This document shows, in pieces, positions 53,408 through 63,452 of a stretch of DNA of 64,000 nt. Origin of the DNA: Ovis canadensis (Eukaryota > Chordata > Mammalia > Artiodactyla > Bovidae); the NCBI RefSeq assembly GCF_042477335.2, contig NC_091255.1, positions 39,472,501-39,536,500 on the forward strand. Direction: 5' to 3'. The position numbers and the translations under genes are program-made. The notes below the pieces were generated by a model. That model had not been told where the DNA came from and did not search any database. It saw only the letters and a list, made by a program, of their open reading frames with translations. Within the stretch, counting starts at the first letter, position 1; each line of letters begins with the position of its first letter.

Positions 53408-54048
53408 GAAAGAATGTAGCAAGATGAGTGTGTCTGAACTCTGAGCTGAGGACCCCAGGGTCCAACAGAAACCTAACCTTTGCAGGAACCTGAGGAAAAT
53501 CTAATGCAATTGAGTTAGTTATCAGTGTGGATGTCGATGGTGGGGTTGGACGTGGATGCTGAATGGCATGGACACTTCCCATCTTGTGGCTGTTGAAAGC
53601 TCAAGGTTTTGGCTACACCAGTAAACTCTGCAGAGTGAATGTCCTAGTCTTAGCAGTATTGATCATTGCAGTTGGACACGGCAGCACACGATACCTCCTT
53701 GAATAGACTGTGAATATTCCCAGCCCTGAACATCTTCCTGGACAAGACCATACTATATTGAAAATTTTTATTTTGTAGATAATCCTCTCTAACTAACTTT
53801 CCTCTCCTAAGATTTCTAGTCTGATAATAGGCTTTCCTTCTAATTCAGAGGCACAGTAGGGAAAGCCCTGGATTCCAGGTAAGTTGCTCTGGGGTGGGGG
53901 TTTGAGGGTAGGGTAGTGGACATAGTAGTGTGATCCCAAAGCCTCCGGATACTTAGAGTGCTGGGGGCTAATGCCCTTTACCTGAACCCCACTCAGAGAT
54001 TTGGTCTCAGCCAAAGAGAATGACTTAAGGTCACATCCTCTTCATGGG
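53408..54048. other. Unique sequence with a microexon-like pattern
   Basis: No recognised repeat. At 53,849-53,878 a 30-base segment lies between a pyrimidine tract ending TTCAG and a full-consensus donor CAG/GTAAGT. No adjoining exon is visible, so this is only a possibility. Confidence 0.35.
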
Positions 54049-54270
54049 CATCCCAAGTGGCTCAGTTGTAAAGAACCCCTCCTGCCAATGAAGCTGATAT
54101 GGGTTCAGTCCCTGGGTGGGGAAGATTCCCTGGAGAAGGAAATGGCAACCCATCCCAATATTCTTGCCTGGAAAGTCCCACACACAGAGGAGTCTGGCGG
54201 GCTACAGCCCATGGGGCCTCAAAGAGTCGGACACAAATGAGCAAACACGCACACACACACACACACACAT
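54049..54270 (+). mobile_element. Bov-tA SINE with (CA)n tail
   Basis: GCATCCCAAGTGGCTCAGTT to GGACACAAATGAGCAAACAC, then about 11 CA units (54,247-54,269). Confidence 0.95.
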
Positions 54271-54374
54271 GCCCTCTATGCCCAAACGTAACACTGTCAG
54301 AGTCTGTTTCCTGAGGATGCTGCCCCAGGACACGGAGACAGCAGGGTATAGCAGCTTCTATGATGAGCAAGCTT

Positions 54375-54590
54375 GGGACTGAAGCTCAGCCCTGCAACTT
54401 TCTCAAAGCTTGATGCTGGGTGGGCAATGCATCCTGGTAGCTTAGTTTTCCTCCAAAGTAAAATTTAAAACTATGTCTGTTTTTTATTTGATCGTGGGTC
54501 ACTGTGAAGAGTGGATGAGCTCATGTAGGTAAAGAATTTAGTCCAACAAAGGGCAGATGTTCAGGAAACGTTCTTATCTTTTCCCCATTT
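54375..54590 (+). mobile_element. MIR fragment
   Basis: CAGCCCTGCAACTTTCTCAA, AGCTTAGTTTTCCTCCAAAG, AGTGGATGAGCTCATGTAGG and AAAGAATTTAGTCCAAC follow the MIR order (GATTAAATGAGTTAATACATGTAAAG). Confidence 0.65.
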
Positions 54591-55515
54591 CATCTCCACC
54601 TTTCCTGAAACAGACAAGACTGGGAGCCTCGGTTAAAGGGATGAGCCCTTGTGTCACTGGTTTTGTGAAATCAGCCTGGGTCCAAGCTCCTACAGCTAAA
54701 TCAACACCCCTTATCCTCAGGCTGCTGATAACGGGATCCGCTGCTTCCTGGTGGGATCCATAATGCGGGAGGTCTTCTCCCTGGGTTGTCTCTGAACATC
54801 TGTGATTAGGGACAATTAGGGACCAATGTGCCTGCCTGTCCTCTCCTTTCAGCTGAGGAGGAAGTCCTGACGGACTATTATCAGGGGCAAGACATCATCT
54901 GTCAGCTGCAGTCTCAGGAATCCTCAGCTCGTTCAGACCCAGCACCAATCTTGCTACCTTTATCTGTGTTCCGAAAATGCCTCGCACTGTCTGCTTCCCA
55001 CTGATACAAAATCTGGCATCTCCGTTCCTCAACAACCAGAAAAAGATTCTTCAAGAGCAAGAAGAACTAAGATAGGTGTTACAGAATGTCAAGGAAATCG
55101 GGAAAACCATATAGGGGACACAGTCGCCTCCTTCAAGGAGCTTCCAAAATTCCGACAGGAAAGAGGGAATAAACATACATGTGAGAGACAAGCAAAACCC
55201 CAAACAATGGGCCTGTGGCGGCCTGCACTCACCTCCCTGCCAGCCACCCTCCTTGTCAGAACCCATCAGGACTCAAGTGACACCTCCACAATTAGACATC
55301 CCTCTCTCCTGTGCCTGCTACCTCCTGCCTAGACAGAAGCAATTTCGTTACTATTTCCCTAGCAAATTGCAACATTATCACAACATGTATGTAACAGCTC
55401 ACTGAAACCTCCTCTCTTTTCTAGATGCTTTGCTTTAAGTTCGGATGGCTGCATCCACTCTGGCTTTTTTTTTTTTTTGGTCTCTTCCACAGGGTCTTGT
55501 GCAAAATGGGTGCTC
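54591..55515. other. Unique sequence, no feature recognised
   Basis: A T13 run at 55,466-55,478. CAAGGAGCTTCCAAAATTCC near 55,132 may belong to the same unnamed old repeat as 20,330. No coding evidence. Confidence 0.45.
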
Positions 55516-55790
55516 AGAAGGCAATGGCACCCCACTCCAGTACTCTTGCCTGGAAAATCCCATGGATGGAAGAGCCCGGTGGGCTGCAGTCCATGGGGTC
55601 GCTAAGAGTCAGACACGACTGAGCGACTTCACTTTCTCTTTTCACCTTCATGCATTGGAGAAGGAAATGGCAACCCACTCCCGTGTTCTTGCCTGGAGGA
55701 TCCCAGGGACAGGAGAGCCTGGTGGGCTGCCGTCTGTGGGGTCACACAGAGTCGGACACGACTGAAGCGACTTAGCAGCAGCAGCAGCAA
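55516..55790 (+). mobile_element. Bov-A2 SINE, full-length
   Basis: AGAAGGCAATGGCACCCCAC to GACTTAGCAGCAGCAGCAGC, both monomers and linker present, close to consensus. TGCAAAATG (55,500) and TGCAAATG (55,795) are candidate target-site duplications. Confidence 0.97.
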
Positions 55791-56392
55791 TATTTGCAAA
55801 TGAGTGGCTGGGCTAGAAAAGACCAAGGGCCACAAACAAAGGAAGGAAGAACAGATTTCCAGGGAGGTGGGCTTTGTGAGACAGTTATTGAAGGAATGAG
55901 ACAATATGCCCCTCCAGAGTAGGAGTTACAAATTGGAGCCCCAAGGGCCCATTCAACCCATCCATGTGTTTGCTGAGCGGCATGCTTGGTCCTGTGAAAT
56001 CTTCAAATCTGAAGGCCTGTGGTTACTGCATGTATCCCCCCTGAGCTGCAGTTCCCGTCACTTCCGATCTTCTCTCTGCATCTCTGGTATCTGCCTGGCT
56101 CCTAAGGCCATTCAAGTTTATCTCCTGCTCTACAGCAGTCTGTTCATGACTGCTTCCCTCTTGGGAGCTAGGTCTTCCTGGCCAAAACACGTGGAAGATA
56201 AAGGCAAGTGTGTGGTTCCCCTAGTTTCTCTGCCATTTTCTTCAAGGTAGGTTAAGATTTCTTTCAGGGCCAAATACAGATCTGGAAAGAGAAGAGGCAA
56301 AGCAGTTGCTGAGTCCCCTGGGCCCCACCTCCAATATAACAAGGCTTTATTACATTTAATTCCCACAGCCATCTTCAAATCGGGTGTTCTTC
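55791..56392. other. Unique sequence, no feature recognised
   Basis: The 114-codon plus frame (55,906-56,250) has no recognised domain. Confidence 0.5.
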
Positions 56393-56877
56393 AGAGACAT
56401 CGCTTTGACAACAAAGGTCAGTACAGTCAAAGCTATGGTTTTTCTAGTAGCCATATACAGATGTGAGCATTGGACCATTAAGAAAGCTGAGCACTGAAGA
56501 ATTGGTGCTTTCAAACTGTGGTGCTGGAGAAGACTCTTGAGAGTCACTTTGACTGCAAGGAGATCAGACCAGTCAGTATTAAAGGAAATAAACCCTGAAT
56601 AGTCATTAGGAGGACTGATGCTGAAACTGGAACTCCAATACTTTGGCCACCTGATGCAAAGAGCTGACTCATTGGAAAAGACACTGATACTGGGAAAGAC
56701 TGAAAGCAGGAGGAGAAGGGGGATACAGAGGATGAGATGGTTGGAAGGCATCACTGACTCAGTGGACATAAATCCGAGCAAACTCTGGGAGATAGTGAAG
56801 GACAGGGGAGCCTGGCATGCTGCAGTCCATGGGATCACAAAGAGTCGGACACGTCTGAGTGACGGAACAACAACAAT
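56393..56877 (+). mobile_element. BovB LINE 3' fragment
   Basis: CAGAGACATCGCTTTGACAA, AGTCAAAGCTATGGTTTTTC, CAATACTTTGGCCACCTGATG, CACAAAGAGTCGGACACGTC, ending in ACAACAACAATG. About 485 bp of ORF2 C-terminus plus 3' UTR; truncated at the same BovB point as the copy starting at 63,453. Confidence 0.96.
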
Positions 56878-56879
56878 GT

Positions 56880-56990
56880 CCCCATTTTATAGATGAAAAA
56901 ACTGAGACTCGGAGATGTTTAAAAAAACTTGCTTGAAGCTACAGAGCTGGGAAGTAGCCAAGCCAGAACTCAGACCTTGCTCTGTGGGTC
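56880..56990 (-). mobile_element. MIR fragment
   Basis: CCCATTTTATAGATGAAAAA, CTGAGACTCGGAGATG, CTTGAAGCTACAGAGCTGGG, CAAGCCAGAACTCAGACC: reversed MIR, immediately after the BovB tail. Confidence 0.82.
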
Positions 56991-57536
56991 CCCACATCCA
57001 TCGTCTAACCCCAGCTTGGAGGTAACCAGGAAGAGCAGCAGCATAGAGCCTCCTTCACAGGCAGAGTCCTGGGAGGGAGCACGACACATGTCCTGAGCAA
57101 CACAGGGTCTGCATGCAAGTAATTCCAGTTTATCTGCAGTAAGGCGGGTGAGCCATGGGCAGATAATCCAAAAATAGGTTCTCATTTTTCTTGGGATAAA
57201 TATAACGTTTTGGCAGGAGACACCCCTTTCAAAGTGTGTTTTGATTAGAATTACACGAAAAGGCGCTTTTATTCTATGAGGATCTGCCAACTAACAGGCA
57301 AAAGGGGACCGAGGAGCGTGCCAGCCCGACCTTTCTCCTCCTGCCTACCAGCAGGACTGTGTCCAGGACATAGAACTGTCAGTGGAGGGACACTGGGTGG
57401 ACGTGGGCCACCTGGGCTTGGGCTGAGTCTGTGCCGCTCTTGAACTTAAAACCCAACTCAACCCTTCTCGTTTCTTCAACACATTTCTTGTTTTGATCCG
57501 ATTAGCAAGTGTCTTAGCCGCAGCCCCAAGGCAAGC
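56991..57536. other. Unique sequence, no feature recognised
   Basis: No recognised repeat; 106-codon minus frame without domain. Confidence 0.5.
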
Positions 57537-57819
57537 CCAGAGAAGGCGATGGTACCCCACTCCAGTACTCTTGCCTGGAAAATCCCATGGGCGGAGGAGC
57601 CTGGTAGGCTGCAGTCCATGGGGTCATGAAGAGTCAGACACAACTGAGCGACTTCACTTTCACTTTTCACTTCCATGCATTGGAGAAGGAAATGGCAACC
57701 CACTCCAGTGTTCTTGCCTGGAGAATCCCGGGGACGGGGGAGCCTGGTGGGCTGCCGTGTATGGGGTTGCACAGAGTTGGATACAACTGAAGGGACTTAG
57801 CAGCAGCAGCAGCAGCAGC
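57537..57819 (+). mobile_element. Bov-A2 SINE with target-site duplication
   Basis: CAGAGAAGGCGATGGTACCC to AGGGACTTAGCAGCAGCAGC with seven AGC units. AAGGCAAG at 57,528-57,535 recurs at 57,820-57,827. Confidence 0.97.
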
Positions 57820-58069
57820 AAGGCAAGTCAGGAGAGAATAGGATTTAGTCATCCAGAGCCCTTTAGTTTAAATATTAACCCTCCTCCTGATCAGAATTCC
57901 AGAGTCAGGAATTGAGATAATGAGATATTTGCCTATGGGTCAAGGTGTGTACCCAAAACAGGAGGGACAGAAAGCAGTGGTGGGCAGTGTTCCATTCTGA
58001 GTTTCCATGAATATGCTACTTCTGAAAATTAACAAGGATCTTGGAGACAATAGTGAGGCAATTTGAATT

Positions 58070-58205
58070 GAGGGAACAGAGCTGAAGTTTGGAATCAGGC
58101 AGACCTCTGTGATTTGGGACACCTCATTTAACCTCCATTGGCTTTTCCTCGAATGCAAAATTCGTTTACAGTGGGAACTCACAAAGGCAGCCAGCACGTA
58201 GGGAA
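58070..58205 (+). mobile_element. MIR fragment
   Basis: TGAAGTTTGGAATCAGGCAGACC, TGATTTGGGACACCTCATTTA, ACCTCCATTGGCTTTTCCTC and AGGCAGCCAGCACGTAG fit MIR. Confidence 0.72.
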
Positions 58206-58695
58206 GAATTGATTAAACAAGTGGTCTCCTTGAAGGTGGAGGGACCCTCCTACTATAGTCCTTGTGGATGAATCTGGCTTTAAGATTCATTGTTTAAGTT
58301 ACTGATTTAGTGATGGACTGGTGGGTTTCTTTTCTTTCTTCCAAGTATCTGCAATAGCTGAAAGAGAAATTAATAAACTGCCATGCAAAGAAAAGCAAGA
58401 TCTATCTTCCGTGCCTTTCAAAGTCAAAACCCATGCTCTTCTGTCCCATTGTGAGATGTCGAGGCAAAAGTGATGACCAGCCAGGCAGAGAACACAGGGA
58501 GGCACAGAGGCCGGAAGTGAGGCGGCCCCAGACCGTCTGCTTCTGTGAGCGCAGGCTCCACAGCCCGAGGTAACTGAAATTGTCCAGTGCACACAAGAGA
58601 GCCATTCTGCCTGTAGGAGCTAAACCAATGAGCATCGTGTTTCCGTCTTTACGATGAGATCTGAGAAGGCCTGGCATTTACCATTAACATAATCT
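58206..58695. other. Unique sequence, no feature recognised
   Basis: Two overlapping minus-strand frames of 91 and 97 codons occupy 58,299-58,677 without recognised domains. Confidence 0.5.
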
Positions 58696-58858
58696 TATTA
58701 TTTTTAAATTTTATGTATTTGGCTGCACCAGGTCTTAGTTGCAGCATGTGGGCACTGTGGTTGTGGCATACAGGATCTAGTTCCCTGAGCAGGGGTGAAA
58801 CCTGGACCCCCATTGGGAGCATGGAGTCTTAGCCACTGGACCACCAGGGAAGTCCCTA
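58696..58858 (-). mobile_element. CHR-family SINE
   Basis: TTTTATGTATTTGGCTGCACC, GATCTAGTTCCCTGAGCAGG, CCACTGGACCACCAGGGAAG. Confidence 0.9.
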
Positions 58859-58914
58859 ATATAGCCTTAGGGGAAGACATACAGCCTTAGGAAGCCCCTA
58901 ATTCTCACGTAGTA

Positions 58915-58988
58915 GTAGCCCTCCAGACTCCCCTGTCCATGGAATTCTTCAGGCAAGAATATTGGAGTGGGTTGCCATTCCCTTCTCG
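58915..58988 (-). mobile_element. Bov-tA SINE fragment
   Basis: AGTAGCCCTCCAGACTCCCC, GGAATTCTTCAGGCAAGAAT, TTGCCATTCCCTTCTC. Only the middle part remains. Confidence 0.9.
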
Positions 58989-59029
58989 CTTACTTTATCC
59001 TAACTAACGCTCAAGAATAACTCAGCAAT

Positions 59030-59140
59030 GGTCCAACAGGACTCGGTGATCCCATTTTACAGATAAGAAAATTTGAGATTCAGGGGAATCAAATGACTTT
59101 TCCAACCACACACAGCATGTAATGATAGTGCCTCTCTGAG
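59030..59140 (-). mobile_element. MIR fragment
   Basis: ATCCCATTTTACAGATAAGA, GGGAATCAAATGACTTTTCC and ACCACACACAGCATGTAATG match reversed MIR (AAGTGACTTGCCCAAGGTCACACAGC). Confidence 0.75.
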
Positions 59141-59284
59141 AACCTATTGTATTGAAAGGGTGTATTCATATGCCTTGTACTTGCGTGAGGACAGAGGCTG
59201 TGTATCTTATTCATCATTGTGTCAAGCAGATGATACAGCTTTAGTAAGGATTTGTTGAAGGGATGGCTTTCCAATATATTATCC

Positions 59285-59285
<1 letters not shown>

Positions 59286-59320
<35 letters not shown>

Positions 59321-59393
59321 CGTGTGTGTGTGTGCCCCCGTGGACTGTCTCTCAGTCATGTCTGACTCTGTAGCCCCATGGACTGTAGCCTAC
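59286..59393 (-). mobile_element. (GT)n microsatellite plus Bov-tA tail fragment
   Basis: About 24 GT/GC units (59,286-59,334), then CTCAGTCATGTCTGACTCTG and CCATGGACTGTAGCC, the tail part of a reversed Bov-tA. The repeat sits at the SINE 3' tail. Confidence 0.88.
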
Positions 59394-59576
59394 TATGCGT
59401 GTATTTGAAGAAGTCCATTGTCCTGAATCACCATGCCTTCTCATCATTAGTAAGACAAATATTTATTTAGCTATATTAAAGAATCTTTTAGTACAAATGT
59501 TTCTACACAATCATAATTCATCAATCATTTCAAAATCATTTTCTTTCTGAATATAATTAAGAAGACTGAATTATAA

Positions 59577-59998
59577 TTCTTTTTATTTTAATTAATTTGT
59601 ATTGGAGTATAGTTGATTTACACTGTTGTATTAGTATTAGTTTCTGCTGTACAGCATAGTGAATCAGTTATACACATACATATATCCATAGTTTCTTAGA
59701 TTCTTTTCCCATATAGGCCATTACAGAGTAATGAGTTGAGTTCCCTGTGCTATACAGTAGATTCTAATTAGTTATTTATTTTATATATAGTAGTATGTGT
59801 ATGTCAATCCCAATCCCCCAATTTATCCCTCCCTTCTTTCCCCCTTGGTAGCCACAGTTTGTTGTCTACATCTGTGATTCTGTTTCTGTTTTGTAAACAG
59901 GTTCATCTGTACTATACTGTAAGATTTCACACAAGGGTGATATCATTTTTTTTTCTCTATCTGACTTACTTCCCTCAGCATGACAATCTCGAAGTCCA
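59577..59998 (-). mobile_element. LINE-1 3' UTR fragment
   Basis: TATTGGAGTATAGTTGATTT, TTCTGCTGTACAGCATAGTG, CCCTGTGCTATACAGTAGAT, CTATCTGACTTACTTCCCTC. Reversed, about 420 bp. Confidence 0.94.
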
Positions 59999-60309
59999 TA
60001 ATTCATTGTGAGATATTGAAATAACACCACCCCCAGGGATCTTTTTTGGCTTAAGGACAATGGATGCAATCTCAAAAATGACAGAATGATCTCTGTTCAT
60101 CTCCAAGGCAAACCATTCAATATCACAGTTATCCAAGTCTATGCCCCAACCAGTAACACTGAAGAAACTGAAGTTGAATGGTTTTATGAAGACCTACAAG
60201 ATCTTTAGAACTAACACCCCCAAAAGATGTCCTTTTCATTCTAGGGGACTGGAATGCAAAAGTAGGAAGTCAAGAAACACCTGGAGTAACAGGCAAATTT
60301 GGCCTTGGA

Positions 60310-60921
60310 ATGTGGAATGAAGCAGGGCAAAGACTAATAGAGTTTTGCCAAGAGAACACACTGGTCATAGCAAACACCCTCTTCCAACAACACAAGAGAA
60401 GACTCTACACATGGACATCACCAGATGGTCAACACCGAAATCAGATTGATTATATTCTTTGCAGCCAAAGATGGAGAAACTCTATACAGTCAACAAAAAC
60501 AAGACCAGGAGCTGACTGTGGCTCAGATCATGAACTCCTTATTACCAAATTCAGACTCAAATTGAAGAAAATAGGGAAAACTGCTAAACCATTCAGGTAT
60601 GACCTAAATCAAATCCCTTATGATTATACAGTGGAAGTGAGAAATAGATTTAAGGGACTAGATCTGATAGATAGAGTGCCTGATGAACTATGGACTGAGG
60701 TTCATGACATTGTACAGGAGACAGGGATCAAGACCATCCCCATGGAAAAGAAAGGCAAAAAAGCAAAATGGCTGTCTGGGGAGGGCTTACACATAGCTGT
60801 GAAAAGAAGAGAGGCAAAAAGCAAAGGAGAAAAGGAAAGATATAAGCATCTGAATGCAGAGTTCCAAAGAATAGCAAGAAGAGATAAGAAAGCCTTCTTC
60901 GCAATCAATGCAAAGAAATAG
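60310..60921 (+). pseudogene. BovB ORF2 endonuclease block
   Basis: 203 codons, preceded in the same frame by GDWNAKVG (60,244-60,267). This is the apurinic-endonuclease-like domain that nicks target DNA for target-primed reverse transcription. IDYI lies at residues 46-49 and the catalytic SDH motif at 72-74, both intact. The methionine at residue 1 is internal to ORF2, not a native start. The frame ends at a TAG after residue 203, caused by an apparent one-base loss near 60,900 relative to the RT block. Lysine-rich sequence from about residue 138 links to the RT domain. Confidence 0.92.
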
Positions 60922-60935
60922 AGGAAAACAACAGA

Positions 60936-61619
60936 ATGGGAAAGACTAGAGATCTCTTTAAGAAAATTAGAGATACCAAGGGAACATTTCATGCAAAGAT
61001 GGGCTCGACAAAGGACAGAAATGGTCTGGACCTAACAGAAGCAGAAGATATTAAGAAGAGGTGGCAAGAATACACGGAAGAACTGTACAAAAAAGATCTT
61101 CACGACCCAGATAATCATGATGATGTGATCACTAATCTAGAGCCAGACATTTTGGAATGTGAAGTCAAGTGGGCCTTAGAAAGCATCACTACGAACAAAG
61201 CTAGTGGAGGTGATGGAATTCCAGTTGAGCTGTTTCAAATCCTGAAAGATGATGCTGTGAAAGTGCTGCACTCAATATGCCAGCAAATTTGGAAAGCTCA
61301 GCAGTGGCCACAGGACTGGAAAAGGTCAGTTTTCATTCCAATCCCAAAGAAAGGCAATGCCAAAGAATGCTCAAACTACCACACAATTGCACTCATCTCA
61401 CATGCTAGTAAAGTAATGCTCAAAATTCTCCAAGCCAGGCTTCAGCAATATGTGAACCGTGAACTCCCTGATGTTCAAGCTGGTTTTAGAAAAGGCAGAG
61501 GAACCAGAGATCAAATTGCTAACATCCGCTGGATCATGGAAAAAGCAAGAGAGTTCCAGAAAAACATCTATTTCTGCTTTATTGACTATGCCAAAGCCTT
61601 TGACTGTGGATCACAATAA
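60936..61619 (+). pseudogene. BovB ORF2 reverse transcriptase, N-terminal block
   Basis: 227 codons in another frame than the endonuclease block. RT landmarks are IPIPKKGN (134-141), GFRKGRGTRDQI (183-194) and motif A FIDYAKAFD (215-223), with the catalytic aspartate kept. The frame then reads into CGSQ and a stop, because two bases are missing near 61,606 (GACTGTGGATC where other copies imply GACTGTGTGGATC). Confidence 0.94.
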
Positions 61620-62148
61620 ACTGTGGAAAATTCTGAAAGAGATGGGAATACCAGAACACCTAACCTGCATCTTGAGAAATCTGTATGCAGGTCAGGAAGC
61701 AACAGTTAGAACTGGACATGGAACAACAGACTGGTTCCAAATCGGAAAAGGAGTACGTCAAGGCTGTATATTGTCACCCTGCTTATTTAACTTATATGCA
61801 GAGTACATCATGAGAAATGCTGGACTGGAAGAAACACAAGCTGGAATAAAGATTGCTGGGAGAAATATCAATAACCTCAGATATGCAGATGACACTACCC
61901 TTATGGCAGAAAGTGAAGAGGAGCTAAAAAACCTCTTGATGAAAGTGAAAGAGGAGAATGAAAAAGTTGGCTTAAAGCTCAACATTCAGAAAACGAAGAT
62001 CATGGCATCCGGTCACATCACTTCATGGGAAATAGATGGGGAAACAGTGGAAACACTGTCAGACTTTATTTTGGGGGGCTCCAAAATCACTGCAGATGGT
62101 GATTGCAGCCATGAAATTCAAAGACACTCCTTGGAAGAAAAGTTATGA
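61459..62148 (+). pseudogene. BovB ORF2 reverse transcriptase, C-terminal block
   Basis: From about residue 50 (VDHNKLWKIL) this frame continues the RT; the first 49 codons are out-of-frame overlap and not native. QGCILSPCLF motif B lies at 101-110 and the catalytic YADD box at 142-145 (61,882-61,893). KTKIMASG follows. The true frame is lost near 62,126 through an apparent four-base deletion, so the last residues are aberrant. All catalytic residues visible in the RT are intact, but the three blocks are in shifted frames and cannot make one protein. Confidence 0.94.
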
Positions 62149-62668
62149 CCAACCTAGATAGTATATTCAAAAGCAGAGACATTACTTTGCTGACTAAGGT
62201 CCGTCTAGTCAAGGCTATGGTTTTTCCTGTGGTCATGTATGGATGTGAGAGTTGGACTGTGAAGAAGGCTGAGCACTGAAGAATTGATGCTTTTGAACTG
62301 CGGTGTTGGAGAAGACTCTTGAGAGTCCCTTGGACTGCAAGGAGATCCAACCAGTCCATTCTGAAGGAGATCAGCCCTGGGATTTCTTTGGAAGGGATGA
62401 TGCTAAAGCTGAAACTCCAGTACTTTGGCCACCTCATGCGAAGAGTTGACTCATTGGAAAAGACTCTGATGCTGGGAGGGATTGGGGGCAGGAGGGGAAG
62501 GGGACGACAGAGGATGAGATGGCTGGATGGCATCACTGACTCGATGGACATGAGTCTGAGTGAACTCCGGGAGTTGGTGATGGACAGGGAGGCCTGGCGT
62601 GCTGCGATTCATGGGGTCGCAAAGAGTCGGGCACGACTGAGCGACTGAACTGAACTGAACTGAAAGAT

Positions 62669-63185
62669 GAGGAGTGGGTCAGCTGGGCACGTCTTTGGAA
62701 CTGAACATGCCAGTTTCAGAATGTCATCTGTGAACAGTTCCCCACTTCATAGCCCTCTAAGGTAGTATATTTTGGAAGAAGGAAGTTCTTTTCAGCCACG
62801 AAAGAAGTTGTGTTTCTCACATCAAGATAACTGCCAGTCGTCTGTGAGCTCGTCACCTTGAGCTTTGGTTGTGCTCTCACCCGTGTGCCAGCTGCTCTCT
62901 GTCCCCTTCACTCCCCTGTCTGACTCTATATAGACAGAAACTCTAGGGGCAAGTGCGAGGCGATAAGGGGAAGGGAGAGGTCAGCACCTTCACATAATAG
63001 AGAGCTAAGCTGATCCTTGGGCAGGAATCTTTAACACGCTTTATTAAACAAGTAAGCTGACAAGTAGGAAGCAGTTTCATTCCATGAGTCTCTGCTGTTT
63101 ACATAAAAACCAGAAGGGCCTGATTGACATTCTCATGGGGTAAAGGTGGGGAGGGAATATGAGATGGTTTGGGCTCATGAGAGGG
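62669..63185. other. Unique sequence, no feature recognised
   Basis: No recognised repeat or coding signal. Confidence 0.5.
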
Positions 63186-63452
63186 AATGTATGAGTGATC
63201 TCAGGCTGCCATGACAGAGTCCGCAGACGGGCTGGCTCAACAGAACTTCATGTCCTCACAGTTCTGAAGGTCAAGGTGTCAGTGGGGTTGGTTTCTTTTG
63301 AGGCCTCTCTTCTTGGCTTGGAGGTGGCTATCTTTTTGCTGTGTCTTCACTTAGTCTTTCTCCTGTGCAAGCACCTGCCTGGTATCTCTCTGCGTTCTAT
63401 TTGCCCACTCTTATAAGGACTCAGACTAGAGTAGGGCTCCCTACAACAACCT
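63186..63452 (-). mobile_element. MaLR LTR (MLT1-type), cut by BovB
   Basis: CTCAGGCTGCCATGACAGAG, GGCTCAACAGAACTTCATG, TCACAGTTCTGAAGGTCAAG and CACTCTTATAAGGACTCAG are reversed MLT1 LTR words. It ends abruptly where BovB begins. Confidence 0.78.

Larger units (their letters stand above)
60040..62668 (+). mobile_element. BovB LINE, 2.6-kb 5'-truncated copy
   Basis: The longest BovB of the window. It starts inside the endonuclease domain and runs through reverse transcriptase, the C-terminal region and the 3' UTR to the terminal GACTGAACTGAACTGAACTG repeats. ORF2 is open in long blocks but broken by frameshifts near 60,203, 60,900, 61,606 and 62,126 and by a TGA at about 62,277. The left edge against LINE-1 debris is approximate. 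Confidence 0.96.

Noticed and set aside
822..57819. tRNA-like promoter boxes in SINE heads as tRNA genes
   Set aside because: The heads are tRNA-derived SINE parts without a cloverleaf or anticodon arm.
822..59393. Regularly recurring about 200-bp repeats that might suggest an array such as CRISPR
   Set aside because: They are dispersed Bov-tA and Bov-A2 SINEs in both orientations with irregular spacing and target-site duplications; this is mammalian DNA.
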